Assembly: GCF_010104355.1 (NCBI RefSeq) | Contig: NZ_CP044972.1 | Location: forward strand, 3,658,001-3,722,000 | DNA from: Hydrogenophaga sp. PBL-H3 | GTDB lineage: Bacteria; Pseudomonadota; Gammaproteobacteria; Burkholderiales; Burkholderiaceae_C | Reading direction: 5' to 3' | Length of the DNA stretch: 64,000 bases | In this document: piece after piece, positions 51,807 to 59,561 of the stretch | Layout of the letters: each line of letters starts with the position of its first letter | Numbering within the stretch: position 1 is the first letter of the stretch | Notes under the pieces: generated by a model | What the model was told of the DNA's origin: nothing | The model's database searches: none | Seen by the model: the letters and a program-made list of their open reading frames with translations, nothing else | Made by a program: the position numbers and the translations under genes

Positions 51807-52787
51807 TCAGCCGCCGCTCCCTGAAGTTGATTTCGTCACTTCGGCGGGAATCTGAAGCGCGGGTGCCATGGATGTTTCAACGACCGTCGCGGCAGCGCCT
51901 GGCGCTACGACCGCAGGGATGGGGCTGGGCGTCATGCGGTCCTCGGCCGCCTGCGTCATCACCACGATGCTGATGCGCCGGTTGATCGGATCGGTGGGCG
52001 TCTCGGGCCGCAGCAGCCGGCTGGAGGCCAGGCCTTCCACGCGGCGCAGCTTGTTGTCGGGCAGACCGCCCGAGACCAGCTCGCGGCGTGAGGCGTTGGC
52101 CCGGTCGGCCGAGAGCTCCCAGTTGCTGTAACCGCGCTCGCCGCTGCCATAGGGTGTGGCGTCGGTGTGGCCCGCGAGAGCAATGCTGTTTTCCACGTCG
52201 CCCAACGCTTTGCCGATCTCGTGCAGGATGTCGCGCATGTAGGGCTTCACCAGCGAGCTGCCGGTGTCGAACATCGGGCGGTTCTGCTGGTCCACGATCT
52301 GGATGTGCAAGCCGTCGGTGGTTTTCTCCAGCTGGATCTGCGAGCCGAATTCGGCGAGCTTGGGACTCTTCTCGATCAACACGGTGATCTTCTTCTCCAG
52401 CGCGTCCAGCCGCGCGGATTCCTGGCGGGCCTTGAGCTCCTGGGCCATCTGGGCCCCCATCATCTTGGCGGCACGCTCGGCCTCGCCGCTGTCCATCTGG
52501 CCAAACGACTTGCTCAGGTCGCGTCCACCGCCGGGCAGGATGCTGCTGCTGTTGCCGGTACCCGGCCCCCCCATGAGCGAGACCTTCACCGGCGACTGGA
52601 AGTAGCTCGCGATGCCGTCGAGCTCACCCTTGGCGGTGGAGCCCAGCAGCCACATGAGCAGAAAGAAAGCCATCATGGCCGTCACGAAGTCGGCGTAGGC
52701 GATCTTCCAGGCGCCACCGTGAGCGGCATGGCCGCTCTTCTTGATGCGCTTGATGATGATGGGTTGAAGTTTTTTGCCGTCCGCCAT
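51807..52787 (-). CDS. motB: Flagellar stator protein MotB
   Basis: 326-residue stator subunit that anchors the motor to peptidoglycan. N-terminal helix with the proton-carrying Asp in AYADFVTAMMAFFLLMWLL (near residue 32), a plug/linker, then an OmpA-like domain (MFDTGSSLVKPYMRDIL, GHTDATPYGS, SADRANASRREL). A Pro/Ala/Thr-rich tail of about 50 residues follows the OmpA domain and is longer than in many homologues. 18 bp after motA. Confidence 0.97.
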   Translation of the reverse strand: MADGKKLQPIIIKRIKKSGHAAHGGAWKIAYADFVTAMMAFFLLMWLLGSTAKGELDGIASYFQSPVKVSLMGGPGTGNSSSILPGGGRDLSKSFGQMDSGEAERAAKMMGAQMAQELKARQESARLDALEKKITVLIEKSPKLAEFGSQIQLEKTTDGLHIQIVDQQNRPMFDTGSSLVKPYMRDILHEIGKALGDVENSIALAGHTDATPYGSGERGYSNWELSADRANASRRELVSGGLPDNKLRRVEGLASSRLLRPETPTDPINRRISIVVMTQAAEDRMTPSPIPAVVAPGAAATVVETSMAPALQIPAEVTKSTSGSGG

Positions 52788-52805
52788 GCTGTGCTTTCCG
52801 CTGGA

Positions 52806-53666
52806 TTACTTCTTGCCTTTGACGTGGGCTTCCAACTCATTGAAGGTCGGGCGCACGTCGGAGAGCAGCACCTTGCGGCCGAACTCGATGGCGGTGGCAG
52901 GCGCGTAGCCCTGCATGCTGGCCAGCAGCGTGGTCTTGATGCACTGGAATTCCTTGCTGCTCTCTTCCACCTTCTGGTCCATCAGGCCACCGAGCGGCTC
53001 GAACACGCCGTAGGCCAGCAAGATGCCCAGGAAGGTGCCGACCAGGGCGGAGGCGATCATGCCGCCGAGCACCGCGGGCGGCTGGCCCACCGAGCCCATG
53101 GTGTTCACCACACCCAGCACGGCGGCCACGATGCCGAAGGCCGGCAGACCACCGGCCAGGCGGCCGATGGCGGCCACCGGCGCGTGCGCTTCCTGGTGGT
53201 GGGTTTCGATCTCGCTGTCCATGAGCGACTCGATCTCGTGTGCGTTCAGGTTGCCCGAGACCATCATGCGCAGGTAGTCGGTGATGAACTCGACCACGTG
53301 GTGGTCGGCGGCGATGGTGGGGTACTTCTTGAACACCGCCGAGTCGTGCGGGTTCTCCACGTCCTGCTCGATCGCCATCAGGCCTTCCTTGCGCGCCTTC
53401 TGCAAGATGTCGAACTGCAGCGCCATGAGCTCCATGTAGCGCGCCTTGGTGTAGCGGCTGCCCTTGAAGCAACCGGCCAGGCCCTTGAACGAGGCCTTGA
53501 CCACCTTCATCTGGTTGTTGATCAGGAAAGCCCCCAAGGCCGCGCCCAGGATGGTGGTCATCTCGAACGGCAAAGCCTTGAGCACCACGCCGATGTTGCC
53601 GCCGTGGAAGATGTAGACGCCGAAGATGCAAAGCATCGAAACGACAAAACCGATGATGACGAACAT
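52806..53666 (-). CDS. motA: Flagellar stator protein MotA
   Basis: 286-residue four-helix proton-channel subunit. N-terminal MFVIIGFVVSMLCIFGVYIFHGG, the cytoplasmic loop with charged residues that touch FliG (RYMELMALQFDILQKARKEG near 92-111), and C-terminal membrane helices around AFGIVAAVLGVVNTMG and ALVGTFLGILLAYGVFEP. First gene of the motAB-cheYZ run. The upstream gap holds a long repeat; I found no convincing sigma-28 promoter directly before it. Confidence 0.97.
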   Translation of the reverse strand: MFVIIGFVVSMLCIFGVYIFHGGNIGVVLKALPFEMTTILGAALGAFLINNQMKVVKASFKGLAGCFKGSRYTKARYMELMALQFDILQKARKEGLMAIEQDVENPHDSAVFKKYPTIAADHHVVEFITDYLRMMVSGNLNAHEIESLMDSEIETHHQEAHAPVAAIGRLAGGLPAFGIVAAVLGVVNTMGSVGQPPAVLGGMIASALVGTFLGILLAYGVFEPLGGLMDQKVEESSKEFQCIKTTLLASMQGYAPATAIEFGRKVLLSDVRPTFNELEAHVKGKK

Positions 53667-53815
53667 GTGTTTGGGCCTGAAAGAGGACGCGGCACCCGGG
53701 TGACGCGTGACTTTGGGGGAATGCCTTATCTATCGACCAACTCTAGGTGCGATTGAAGGGACCCATAAACGCGAAATGGACCCGCATCGGGGTCCATTTC
53801 ATGTTTTGAAGGCCG

Positions 53816-53901
53816 TGGCCGCCGCGCCGGGCCCCCCAAGCAAGGCCGCACCCCCTCGGGGGAGCAGCGACCCGCGCAGCGGCGGAGCGTGGGGGCTCAA
53901 G
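53816..53901. repeat. Long structured dispersed repeat between flhC and motA
   Basis: GC-rich element with CCCCCC..(spacer)..CCCCCTCGGGGG and further inverted blocks (GGCCGCCGCGCCGGGCC, then GCGGCGGAGCGTGGGGGC). Sequences built like this recur between genes in Comamonadaceae. It fills much of the gap between flhC and motA (53667-53903) and leaves little room for a separate motA promoter. Confidence 0.6.
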
Positions 53902-53903
53902 TT

Positions 53904-54440
53904 TCAGTGCAAGCGGAGCCCGCCTGAGGCCGCGCCCTTGCCGGCACGCGCCGGAGGCTGGCACAGGCCGCACACGAAGTGGCGGTTCTCGTAGGGCTCG
54001 GTGACGAAGTTGCCACCGCAGCAGGTGCACTTGGTCAGGGTCAGCATGCCGTTGTCCACGAACTTCACCAGGCGCCAGGCGCGGGTGACAGAGAGGATGG
54101 GCTCGATCGAGCTGGCCGTCATCTGGTCGTTGTACAGGCGGAAGGCCTTGATCACCGTGTCGATCTCTTCGAGTTCGCTGGTCTTGCTCAGGTACTCGTG
54201 GATGTTGAGGAACAGCGAGGCGTGGATGTTGGGCTGCCAGGTCAGGAACCAGTCGGTGGAGAAAGGCAACTGGCCTTTCGAGGGGCTCTTGCCCGCCACT
54301 TCCTTGTACAGGCGCAACAGGCGCTCATACGACAGAGAAGTTTCGTACTCCAGCACCTGCAGGCGCGCACCGAGCTGGATCAGGGCCACCGCACGTTCGA
54401 TGTCGCGGGACTCGTTGAGGATGCTTTTGCCGACGGCCAT
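53904..54440 (-). CDS. flhC: Flagellar master regulator subunit FlhC
   Basis: 178-residue partner of FlhD in the heterohexameric activator of class II flagellar genes. The conserved core is present (IERAVALIQLGARLQVLEYETSLSYERLLRLYKEV), and four zinc-binding cysteines lie near the C-terminus in LTKCTCCGG and FVCGLCQPP. The start at 54440 (MAVGKSIL) follows the flhD stop by 47 bp. The last about 15 residues are Ala/Gly-rich and unlike the E. coli protein. Confidence 0.96.
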   Translation of the reverse strand: MAVGKSILNESRDIERAVALIQLGARLQVLEYETSLSYERLLRLYKEVAGKSPSKGQLPFSTDWFLTWQPNIHASLFLNIHEYLSKTSELEEIDTVIKAFRLYNDQMTASSIEPILSVTRAWRLVKFVDNGMLTLTKCTCCGGNFVTEPYENRHFVCGLCQPPARAGKGAASGGLRLH

Positions 54441-54487
54441 GGTGTGCTCCTGGAGCGTGAGGGAAGGAAAACTTGTAACCGCGCAGA

Positions 54488-54823
54488 TCAGTGGGCGGCC
54501 ATGGACTCGGCGAACTTGCCAGCCATGAGGATGCTGGCGTGCAGCTGCGTGGTGGTGGCGTTGTCCACCTTCTTCACGTTGTGGCTGGTCAGCAGGTTCC
54601 ACACCAGGTCGTCGTCCACACGGAAGCGGCACAGCAGCATGTTGGAAGACGCGATCTTCAGCAGTTGCGCGGTGGACAGCATGCCCAGCAAGTCGGCGGC
54701 TTCTTCGGTCAGGCCCAGGCGGAACAGCGCTTCGGCGCGGTCCTTGCGGATCAGGTTCTGAGCCAGCATCAGATAGGTCAGGTTGGCTTCGCGGATTTCT
54801 GCCAGGAGTTGTTCGCTGTCCAT
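54488..54823 (-). CDS. flhD: Flagellar master regulator subunit FlhD
   Basis: 111-residue first gene of the flhDC operon. Typical sequence: AEIREANLTYLMLAQNLIRKDRAEALFRLG and EEAADLLGMLSTAQLLKIASSN. With FlhC it binds upstream of flgB, flhB, fliE/fliF and similar promoters. The 470-bp region upstream, shared with fliC, contains a long inverted repeat. Confidence 0.97.
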   Translation of the reverse strand: MDSEQLLAEIREANLTYLMLAQNLIRKDRAEALFRLGLTEEAADLLGMLSTAQLLKIASSNMLLCRFRVDDDLVWNLLTSHNVKKVDNATTTQLHASILMAGKFAESMAAH

Positions 54824-54870
54824 GATGTTTCCTTCGGTGGTGGGGTCAGTGCTGTTGGCGACTTGCTTAC

Positions 54871-54952
54871 AACTCCTGACCCGATGTATGTAATTGTGTC
54901 GAGGCGTAAAAAAACTTGAATCGGTAAACGGCTGTACCGGGTGTCAGGAGTT
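54871..54952. promoter_or_regulatory. Inverted 10-bp arms flanking the likely flhD promoter
   Basis: AACTCCTGAC (54871-54880) and its exact inverse GTCAGGAGTT (54943-54952) lie 72 bp apart centre to centre, about seven helical turns, on each side of an AT-rich segment. This could be a pair of operator sites for a regulator of flhDC, or a long-range RNA stem. Confidence 0.45.
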
Positions 54953-55087
54953 CAGCACCCGCGTGTCATCCAATCACCTACGTCTTTGGTTCTCAAAGCG
55001 GTCCTGCCTCTGCAGGCGCCACGCGGCAAAGCACCGAACAGGACCCCTGTGCACCGTCTTATCTGCGAAACGAATTTCAAGCAGGGC

Positions 55088-55114
55088 TAAAGAATCTGCC
55101 CAGGTCTCCGAAAT
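55088..55114 (+). promoter_or_regulatory. Candidate sigma-28 promoter of fliC
   Basis: TAAAGAAT (55088-55095), 11-bp spacer, TCCGAAAT (55107-55114). This fits the TAAAGTTT-N11-GCCGATAA pattern at the key positions, less closely than the flgM promoter. It is the only such match in the gap that points at fliC. Confidence 0.7.
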
Positions 55115-55293
55115 TGAACTCAACGGACTTCTAGAAAGGTTCGTCGTCCGGCAAGTGAAGCGGCGAGTTGGAAGAGACCTGGGGTCCATCCGGCGCGTGC
55201 AGCCAGCTCCGGTCATGGCGGCCAGCCTTCTGGCTGGCGTTGAGATTGGCAGCAATGCCGGATTACTTTTTATCCATCCTTTAGGAGTTAGTT

Positions 55294-56478
55294 ATGACCA
55301 CCATCAATACGAACGTGATGTCGATGACCGCCCAGCGCAACCTGTCCTCTTCGGCAGGCGCACTGGCCACTTCCATGCAGCGCCTGTCCTCGGGTCTGCG
55401 TGTCAACAGCGCCAAGGACGACGCTGCTGGCCTGGCGATCTCGGAGCGCATGAGCGCCCAGGTTCGCGGCCTGAACGTGGCAGCCCGCAATGCCAACGAC
55501 GGCATCTCGCTGGCGCAGACCGCTGAAGGTTCGCTCGGCAAAGTCGGCGACATGCTGCAGCGCATGCGTGAACTGGCTGTGCAGTCGGCCAACGCCACCA
55601 ACAGCGACACCGACCGCACCGCCCTGCAGGCCGAAGTGAGCCAGCTCAAGCAAGAGATCCAGCGTGTTGCCGACACCACCCAGTTCAACGGCACCAAGCT
55701 GCTCAACGGCGGCTTCACCAACCAGACCTTCCAGGTCGGCGCCAACGCTGGCGAGTCGATCAACGTGGCTTCGATCGCCGATGCCAACCTGACCTCGCTG
55801 GGCAACGCCGACACCGGTGCTGCTTCGGCAACGGGCGCAGCAGCTGCCGCCACCGCCTTCGGCACGGCCACCGCCATCGGTGACCTGACGATCACCGGCA
55901 AGAGCGGTGTTGCCGTGGACATCGGCATCATTCCCGCCTCGGGCAGCGCCGCCAACCGCATCAACCAGGTGGTCAGCGCCATCAACGCCAAGTCCGGCGA
56001 AACCGGTGTGAACGCAGCCTACAACTCGACCACCGATTCGATCGACTTCACCGCCACCGAAGAAGGCACCTGGGACGGCTCCTTCACCGTCGGCGGCGCT
56101 GACGACGGCACCCTGACCGGCATCGACGCCGCCACGGGCCTGACCTCCACCGCCGGCACCACCGGCGCCCTGGACGTGCTGGACGTGTCGTCCACCGCTG
56201 GCGCCACCGCCGCGCTGACGCAGATCGACAGCGCACTCGACGCGATCAACAGCTCGCGCGCCAACCTGGGCGCCCTGCAGAGCCGTTTCGAGAACGCCGT
56301 GAGCAACATCCAGATCCAGTCGGAAAACATCTCTGCCGCCCGCGGCCGTATCGTGGACGCCGACTTCGCCAAGGAAACGTCCAACCTGTCGCGCGCACAG
56401 ATCCTGCAACAGGCTGGTACCGCCATGGTGGCCCAGGCCAACCAGGCACCCCAGGGCGTTCTGTCCCTGCTGCGTTGA
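55294..56478 (+). CDS. fliC: Flagellin FliC
   Basis: 394-residue filament subunit. N-terminal D0/D1 helices (INTNVMSMTAQRNLSSSAG, LSSGLRVNSAKDDAAGLAIS near 32-51, RVADTTQFNGTKLLNG) and the C-terminal pair (NLGALQSRFENAVSNIQIQSENISAARGRIVDADFAKETSN, then LQQAGTAMVAQANQAPQ) are strongly conserved. The centre (about 170-300) is variable, low in aromatic residues and rich in Ala/Thr. AGGAG lies six bases before the ATG. Only one flagellin gene is in the window. Confidence 0.98.
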   Translation: MTTINTNVMSMTAQRNLSSSAGALATSMQRLSSGLRVNSAKDDAAGLAISERMSAQVRGLNVAARNANDGISLAQTAEGSLGKVGDMLQRMRELAVQSANATNSDTDRTALQAEVSQLKQEIQRVADTTQFNGTKLLNGGFTNQTFQVGANAGESINVASIADANLTSLGNADTGAASATGAAAAATAFGTATAIGDLTITGKSGVAVDIGIIPASGSAANRINQVVSAINAKSGETGVNAAYNSTTDSIDFTATEEGTWDGSFTVGGADDGTLTGIDAATGLTSTAGTTGALDVLDVSSTAGATAALTQIDSALDAINSSRANLGALQSRFENAVSNIQIQSENISAARGRIVDADFAKETSNLSRAQILQQAGTAMVAQANQAPQGVLSLLR

Positions 56479-56494
56479 TCGCTTGACCGCAAGA

Positions 56495-56514
56495 GCCGCA
56501 CCTTCGGGTGCGGC
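56495..56514. other. TTCG-capped hairpin after fliC
   Basis: Stem GCCGCACC/GGTGCGGC with a TTCG tetraloop, 17 bp after the fliC stop. It has no T run, so it is more likely to protect the abundant fliC mRNA from decay than to terminate by itself; this is an inference from structure. Confidence 0.5.
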
Positions 56515-56564
56515 AACCGGGGCGGCGGTGGTGGTGAAAACCGCCCCGCTGCTTCGGCGCTTGC

Positions 56565-56610
56565 GGGATATCCAGGGTGCATGAAAGTGTTCGTGCTCCC
56601 TGCATATCCC
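56565..56610 (+). promoter_or_regulatory. Long hairpin directly before the fliD ribosome binding site
   Basis: GGGATAT-C-CAGGG-T-GCA (56565-56581) pairs with TGC-T-CCCTG-C-ATATCCC (56594-56610), 15 pairs with two single mismatches and a 12-nt loop. It ends next to GAGAAGGA, the fliD ribosome binding site. It may tune fliD translation or mark an mRNA processing point. Confidence 0.6.
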
Positions 56611-56623
56611 GAGAAGGAAATCC

Positions 56624-58000
56624 ATGGCCTCCATCACCTCTCCCGGTCTTGCCAGCGGCATCGACGTCAAAAGCATCGTGTCGCAGCTGGTTGCTCTGGA
56701 GCGTGCTCCGCTGCAGCCCTTGCAGCGACAGGCGACCAGCTTCCAGTCGAAGATTTCCATCCTCAGCACGATCAAGTCCAGCATCGACAACCTGGGCACG
56801 CTGGCTGCCAAGCTGGGCGATCCCAAAAACTGGAGCGGCTTCAACGCCACCTCCAGCAATGCTGCAGAGGTGGCGGTTTCAGCGACCTCCACGGCAACGG
56901 CCGGGCGGTTCTCGCTGTCGGTGGCTTCGCTGGCTTCCTCGCAGTCTGCAGCCAGCGGTGTGCTCAACACGGCCAGCGGACTCGGTACCGGCACGCTGAG
57001 TTTTTCGGTCGCGGGTGGAGCGATCAAGGACGTCGAGATCCTGGCGGGTGAGGACAGCCCTGCGGCGATTGCCGCGAAGATCAACAGCAGCGACGTTGGA
57101 GTGACCGCAACCGTTCTCAAAGATGCTTCCGGCGAACGCATCGTCATGCGTGGCAAGGAAACCGGCGCGGCCAACACCTTCACCGTGGCGGTCACGGGCG
57201 GGAACGCAGACGGCTTGCAGAAACTGGCTTTCGGCGGCGGGGCCCTGGGCGGCATGACCCAGGCCCAGCCTGCGGCCAACGCGAAGTTTTCGATCGATGG
57301 CGTGGATCTCGAGAGTTCCACCAACCAGCTCTCGAACACCGTGCCCGGGTTGACGCTCACGCTCAAGAAGCCCACAACGGCTGCGGTGGACATCAACATC
57401 AGCGCCGACACCGAAGGCATGAAAAAGAACATCCAGGCTTTCGTCGATGCTTACAACAGCATCAGCACCTTGCTGACCACGGCCACGGCCTACAACGAAA
57501 CCACGAAGACGGCGGGATCCCTGCAGGGCGACAGCACCGCCGTTGGCCTGCAGAACGCCCTGCGCGGCATGATGCGCTCCGTCACCGGCAACGGCTCTTT
57601 CACCAGGCTGGCCGACATCGGTATCGTCGCGGCGCAGAACGGCACGCTGGAGGTCAAGGCCGACAAACTCACCGCTGCCATGGAGAATCTTTCGGCGGTT
57701 CGCAACCTGTTCACGTCTGAAGATGGCGATGCAACGACCGTGGGATTTGGCTTGAAGGTCAAGGCGTTCGCGGACGGTATTGCGGGCACAGCCGGTACGC
57801 TGAACGCCAGAACCGACTCGTTGAAGCAGGCGGTGACCCGAAATGGCAAGGAACAGGACCGCGTGAACGATCGCGCCGCCCGGGCCGAGGTCCGCTACCT
57901 GGCGCAATACAACGCCATGGACGCCGCCGTGGGACGCTTGAGCGGCCTGGGCGCCTTCGTGAACCAGCAGGTGACGATGTGGAACAAAAGCTCCGGATAA
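56624..58000 (+). CDS. fliD: Flagellar filament cap protein FliD (HAP2)
   Basis: 458-residue cap that assists flagellin polymerisation at the tip. N-terminal LASGIDVKSIVSQLVALERAPLQPL near 9-33 and C-terminal YLAQYNAMDAAVGRLSGLGAFVNQQVTMW are the conserved FliD ends, with a variable middle. It starts 145 bp after fliC, behind a hairpin next to its ribosome binding site. A terminator follows, so fliS is transcribed separately. Confidence 0.97.
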   Translation: MASITSPGLASGIDVKSIVSQLVALERAPLQPLQRQATSFQSKISILSTIKSSIDNLGTLAAKLGDPKNWSGFNATSSNAAEVAVSATSTATAGRFSLSVASLASSQSAASGVLNTASGLGTGTLSFSVAGGAIKDVEILAGEDSPAAIAAKINSSDVGVTATVLKDASGERIVMRGKETGAANTFTVAVTGGNADGLQKLAFGGGALGGMTQAQPAANAKFSIDGVDLESSTNQLSNTVPGLTLTLKKPTTAAVDINISADTEGMKKNIQAFVDAYNSISTLLTTATAYNETTKTAGSLQGDSTAVGLQNALRGMMRSVTGNGSFTRLADIGIVAAQNGTLEVKADKLTAAMENLSAVRNLFTSEDGDATTVGFGLKVKAFADGIAGTAGTLNARTDSLKQAVTRNGKEQDRVNDRAARAEVRYLAQYNAMDAAVGRLSGLGAFVNQQVTMWNKSSG

Positions 58001-58020
58001 AGCCCGATCAGGACCTCGCC

Positions 58021-58058
58021 AACCCGACCCTGCGCACCCCCTGCACGGTCGGGTTTTT
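58021..58058 (+). terminator. Rho-independent terminator of fliD
   Basis: Stem AACCCGACC/GGTCGGGTT (58021-58029 and 58047-58055) with a 17-nt loop and a run of five T residues. It separates fliD from the fliS promoter. Confidence 0.85.
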
Positions 58059-58131
58059 CACGCCTGGTGTCTGGTTACACGATGGAACACGACAACATGA
58101 AATTCACCCCCCATTTCCCCGCCAAGGCGCC

Positions 58132-58158
58132 TACAGTCCCCACGGTGCGTGCCGATAC
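58132..58158 (+). promoter_or_regulatory. Sigma-28 promoter of fliS
   Basis: TACAGTCC (58132-58139), 11-bp spacer, GCCGATAC (58151-58158). The -10 element is identical to that before flgM; the -35 has one mismatch at the first AAA. It lies 32 bp before fliS and just after the fliD terminator. Confidence 0.8.
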
Positions 58159-58189
58159 TGAAAGGTATCAGCCACAAGGAACCGAAGCC

Positions 58190-58618
58190 ATGTTTACCTC
58201 TGTGAATTCACGAGCCGCCTCCGCCTACAAACGGGTTTCCGCCGACACCGGCGTGACCACCGCCGACCCGCACCAGCTGGTGGGCATGCTGTTTGACGGC
58301 CTCATCCAGTCGCTCAACGCCGCACGCGGCGCCATGGAGCGTGGCGAGATCGAAGCCAAGGGCATGGCCGTCGGCAAGGCCGTGCGCATCCTCGAAGAAG
58401 GCCTCAAGGGCGGTTTGAACATGGCCCAAGGCGGTGACCTGGCCAAGAACCTGAGTGGTCTGTACAGCTACGCCGTGCAGCGCCTGACCCTGGCCAACCT
58501 GCGCAACGACCGCGCGCTGGTGACCGAAGTGATCGGCCTGATCGAGCCGCTGGCCGATTCGTGGAAGCAGATCCGCAGCACCGCCGCCGCTGCGCCCGCC
58601 ACGGGCCAAGGGGCCTGA
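58190..58618 (+). CDS. fliS: Flagellin chaperone FliS
   Basis: 142-residue helical chaperone that binds the flagellin C-terminus in the cytoplasm. The segments SAYKRVSADTGVTTADPHQLVGMLFDGLIQSLNAARGAME and LSGLYSYAVQRLTLANLRND are typical of the family. The ATG at 58190 has a weak AAGGAA upstream; upstream in-frame ATGs overlap the promoter and are rejected. Followed by a fliT-like gene starting 2 bp after its stop. Confidence 0.95.
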   Translation: MFTSVNSRAASAYKRVSADTGVTTADPHQLVGMLFDGLIQSLNAARGAMERGEIEAKGMAVGKAVRILEEGLKGGLNMAQGGDLAKNLSGLYSYAVQRLTLANLRNDRALVTEVIGLIEPLADSWKQIRSTAAAAPATGQGA

Positions 58619-58619
58619 C

Positions 58620-58922
58620 ATGGAGCACACCTTGCTGGACTACTACAAAGCGATCGAGCGCACGAGCAGCCAGATGCTCGACGCGGCCAAGACCGAAAAC
58701 TGGGACCAGGTGGTGCGCCTGGAAGGCGCCTGTGCGGTGCTGATCGCGCAGCTGCGCTACAAGTCGAAAACCGACGAGCTGGCGCCCGAAGACCGCAAGG
58801 AAAAGACCAAGATCATGCAGCGCATCCTGCGCACGGATGCCGAGATCCGCAACCTGGCCGAGCCGTGGTTGAACGACCTGGCGCAACTCATCGACAGAAA
58901 TCAGCCCCAGCCGATGCATTGA
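58620..58922 (+). CDS. fliT: FliT-like flagellar export chaperone
   Basis: 100-residue helical protein placed directly after fliS, the normal location of fliT. FliT is a chaperone for FliD and a negative regulator of FlhDC. The sequence pattern (LLDYYKAIERTSSQMLDAAKTENWDQVVRLEG near the N-terminus, then helices with KIMQRILRTDAEIRNLAEP) fits the family, although overall conservation is low. The assignment is mainly positional. Confidence 0.85.
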   Translation: MEHTLLDYYKAIERTSSQMLDAAKTENWDQVVRLEGACAVLIAQLRYKSKTDELAPEDRKEKTKIMQRILRTDAEIRNLAEPWLNDLAQLIDRNQPQPMH

Positions 58923-58964
58923 AAACGACAGGAGAACGGGGAAGGAAAAATGGGTCCGGCGCGA

Positions 58965-59067
58965 AATGCCCGAACCCAGAGATGCCGCGGAACTGGCTTT
59001 GCCAGGCCGCAGGCATCGTCCCCCCAACGGGGGGAAGCCGCGTGAGCGGCGCAGGGGGGGCTTCTAA
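58965..59067. repeat. Long structured dispersed repeat between fliT and fliE
   Basis: Inverted relative of the element at 61249-61340. Reading on the minus strand it has a C run, an inner CCCCCC..GGGGGG stem, and then a conserved block TGCGGCCTGGCAAAGCCAGT-TCCGCGG. The two copies match over the last block with a few substitutions. It fills the gap between the convergent fliT and fliE. Confidence 0.75.
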
Positions 59068-59378
59068 ACCCCCATGTTCATGATGTCTGTGTAGGCTTGG
59101 ACCATGCGGTTGCGCACGTGAAGAGTCGCCTGAAACCCGACCTGGGCCTTCTGCATGGCCAGCATGGTTTCTTCCAGGCTCACCTTGGGGTTGCCCAGCT
59201 GCACCTGGGTCTGCAGGCGCGAGGCCTCGTCCTGTGAGGCGCTCACACTCTTGAGCGCGTCCTTGAAGTTGGCGGCAAAGCCACCCTCGACGCCGCCCAC
59301 GCCGCCGGGGCGTTTCAGGTTGGTCTGGCCAACGCCGGTCAGCGCCTGGCTGGTCATAGGGGAGATGCGCATGTCCAT
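59064..59378 (-). CDS. fliE: Flagellar hook-basal body protein FliE
   Basis: 104-residue adapter joining the MS-ring to the rod. C-terminal signature GNPKVSLEETMLAMQKAQVGFQATLHVRNRMVQAYTDIMNM is very clear. The start at 59378 gives MDMRISPMTSQ; upstream frame to 59456 is noncoding. Its last codons overlap the edge of the repeat (59064-59067). It is alone on the minus strand, divergent from fliF. Confidence 0.96.
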   Translation of the reverse strand: MDMRISPMTSQALTGVGQTNLKRPGGVGGVEGGFAANFKDALKSVSASQDEASRLQTQVQLGNPKVSLEETMLAMQKAQVGFQATLHVRNRMVQAYTDIMNMGV

Positions 59379-59561
59379 GGCAGATTCCTTCCACAAAATG
59401 GGATGCGTCGATGCTAGGCGGCGAGCGGCGCGCACGCGGCGGGAATAAGGGCACAAAGCACGGCCTTATCAAGGCTATGGCGCAGGGGGTGGGGCCGAAT
59501 AATCGGTTGCAACGGGATGTTCTTCGTCCCGAAACAGACCCTCTACCCGAGCCCTGCACCC
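59379..59561. promoter_or_regulatory. Divergent fliE / fliF promoter region
   Basis: 183 bp between fliE (minus) and fliF (plus). Visible elements are the short palindrome CCTTATCAAGG (59464-59474) near the middle and a hairpin CGGGA/TCCCG just before fliF. I found no sigma-28 promoter, which is consistent with class II (FlhDC) control. Confidence 0.5.

Larger units (their letters stand above)
54824..55293. promoter_or_regulatory. Divergent flhDC / fliC control region
   Basis: 470 bp without a supported gene. Directly before flhD (minus) lies a stretch with a T run and an inverted pair of 10-bp arms, AACTCCTGAC (54871-54880) and GTCAGGAGTT (54943-54952). In the middle, GCCTCTGCAGGC-type short palindromes occur. 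A weak sigma-28-like match (55088-55114) points toward fliC and leaves a leader of about 170 nt. Reading frames across this gap have no support. Confidence 0.6.

Noticed and set aside
53667..53770. Sigma-28 promoter directly before motA
   Set aside because: A GTCGATAG -10-like sequence exists but the -35 position fits poorly. I could not support it.
55288..57432. Long open frame (714 codons) on the minus strand opposite fliC and fliD
   Set aside because: It is antisense to two well-supported genes, follows the codon bias of the sense frame, and its translation resembles no protein. Long shadow frames are common in GC-rich DNA.
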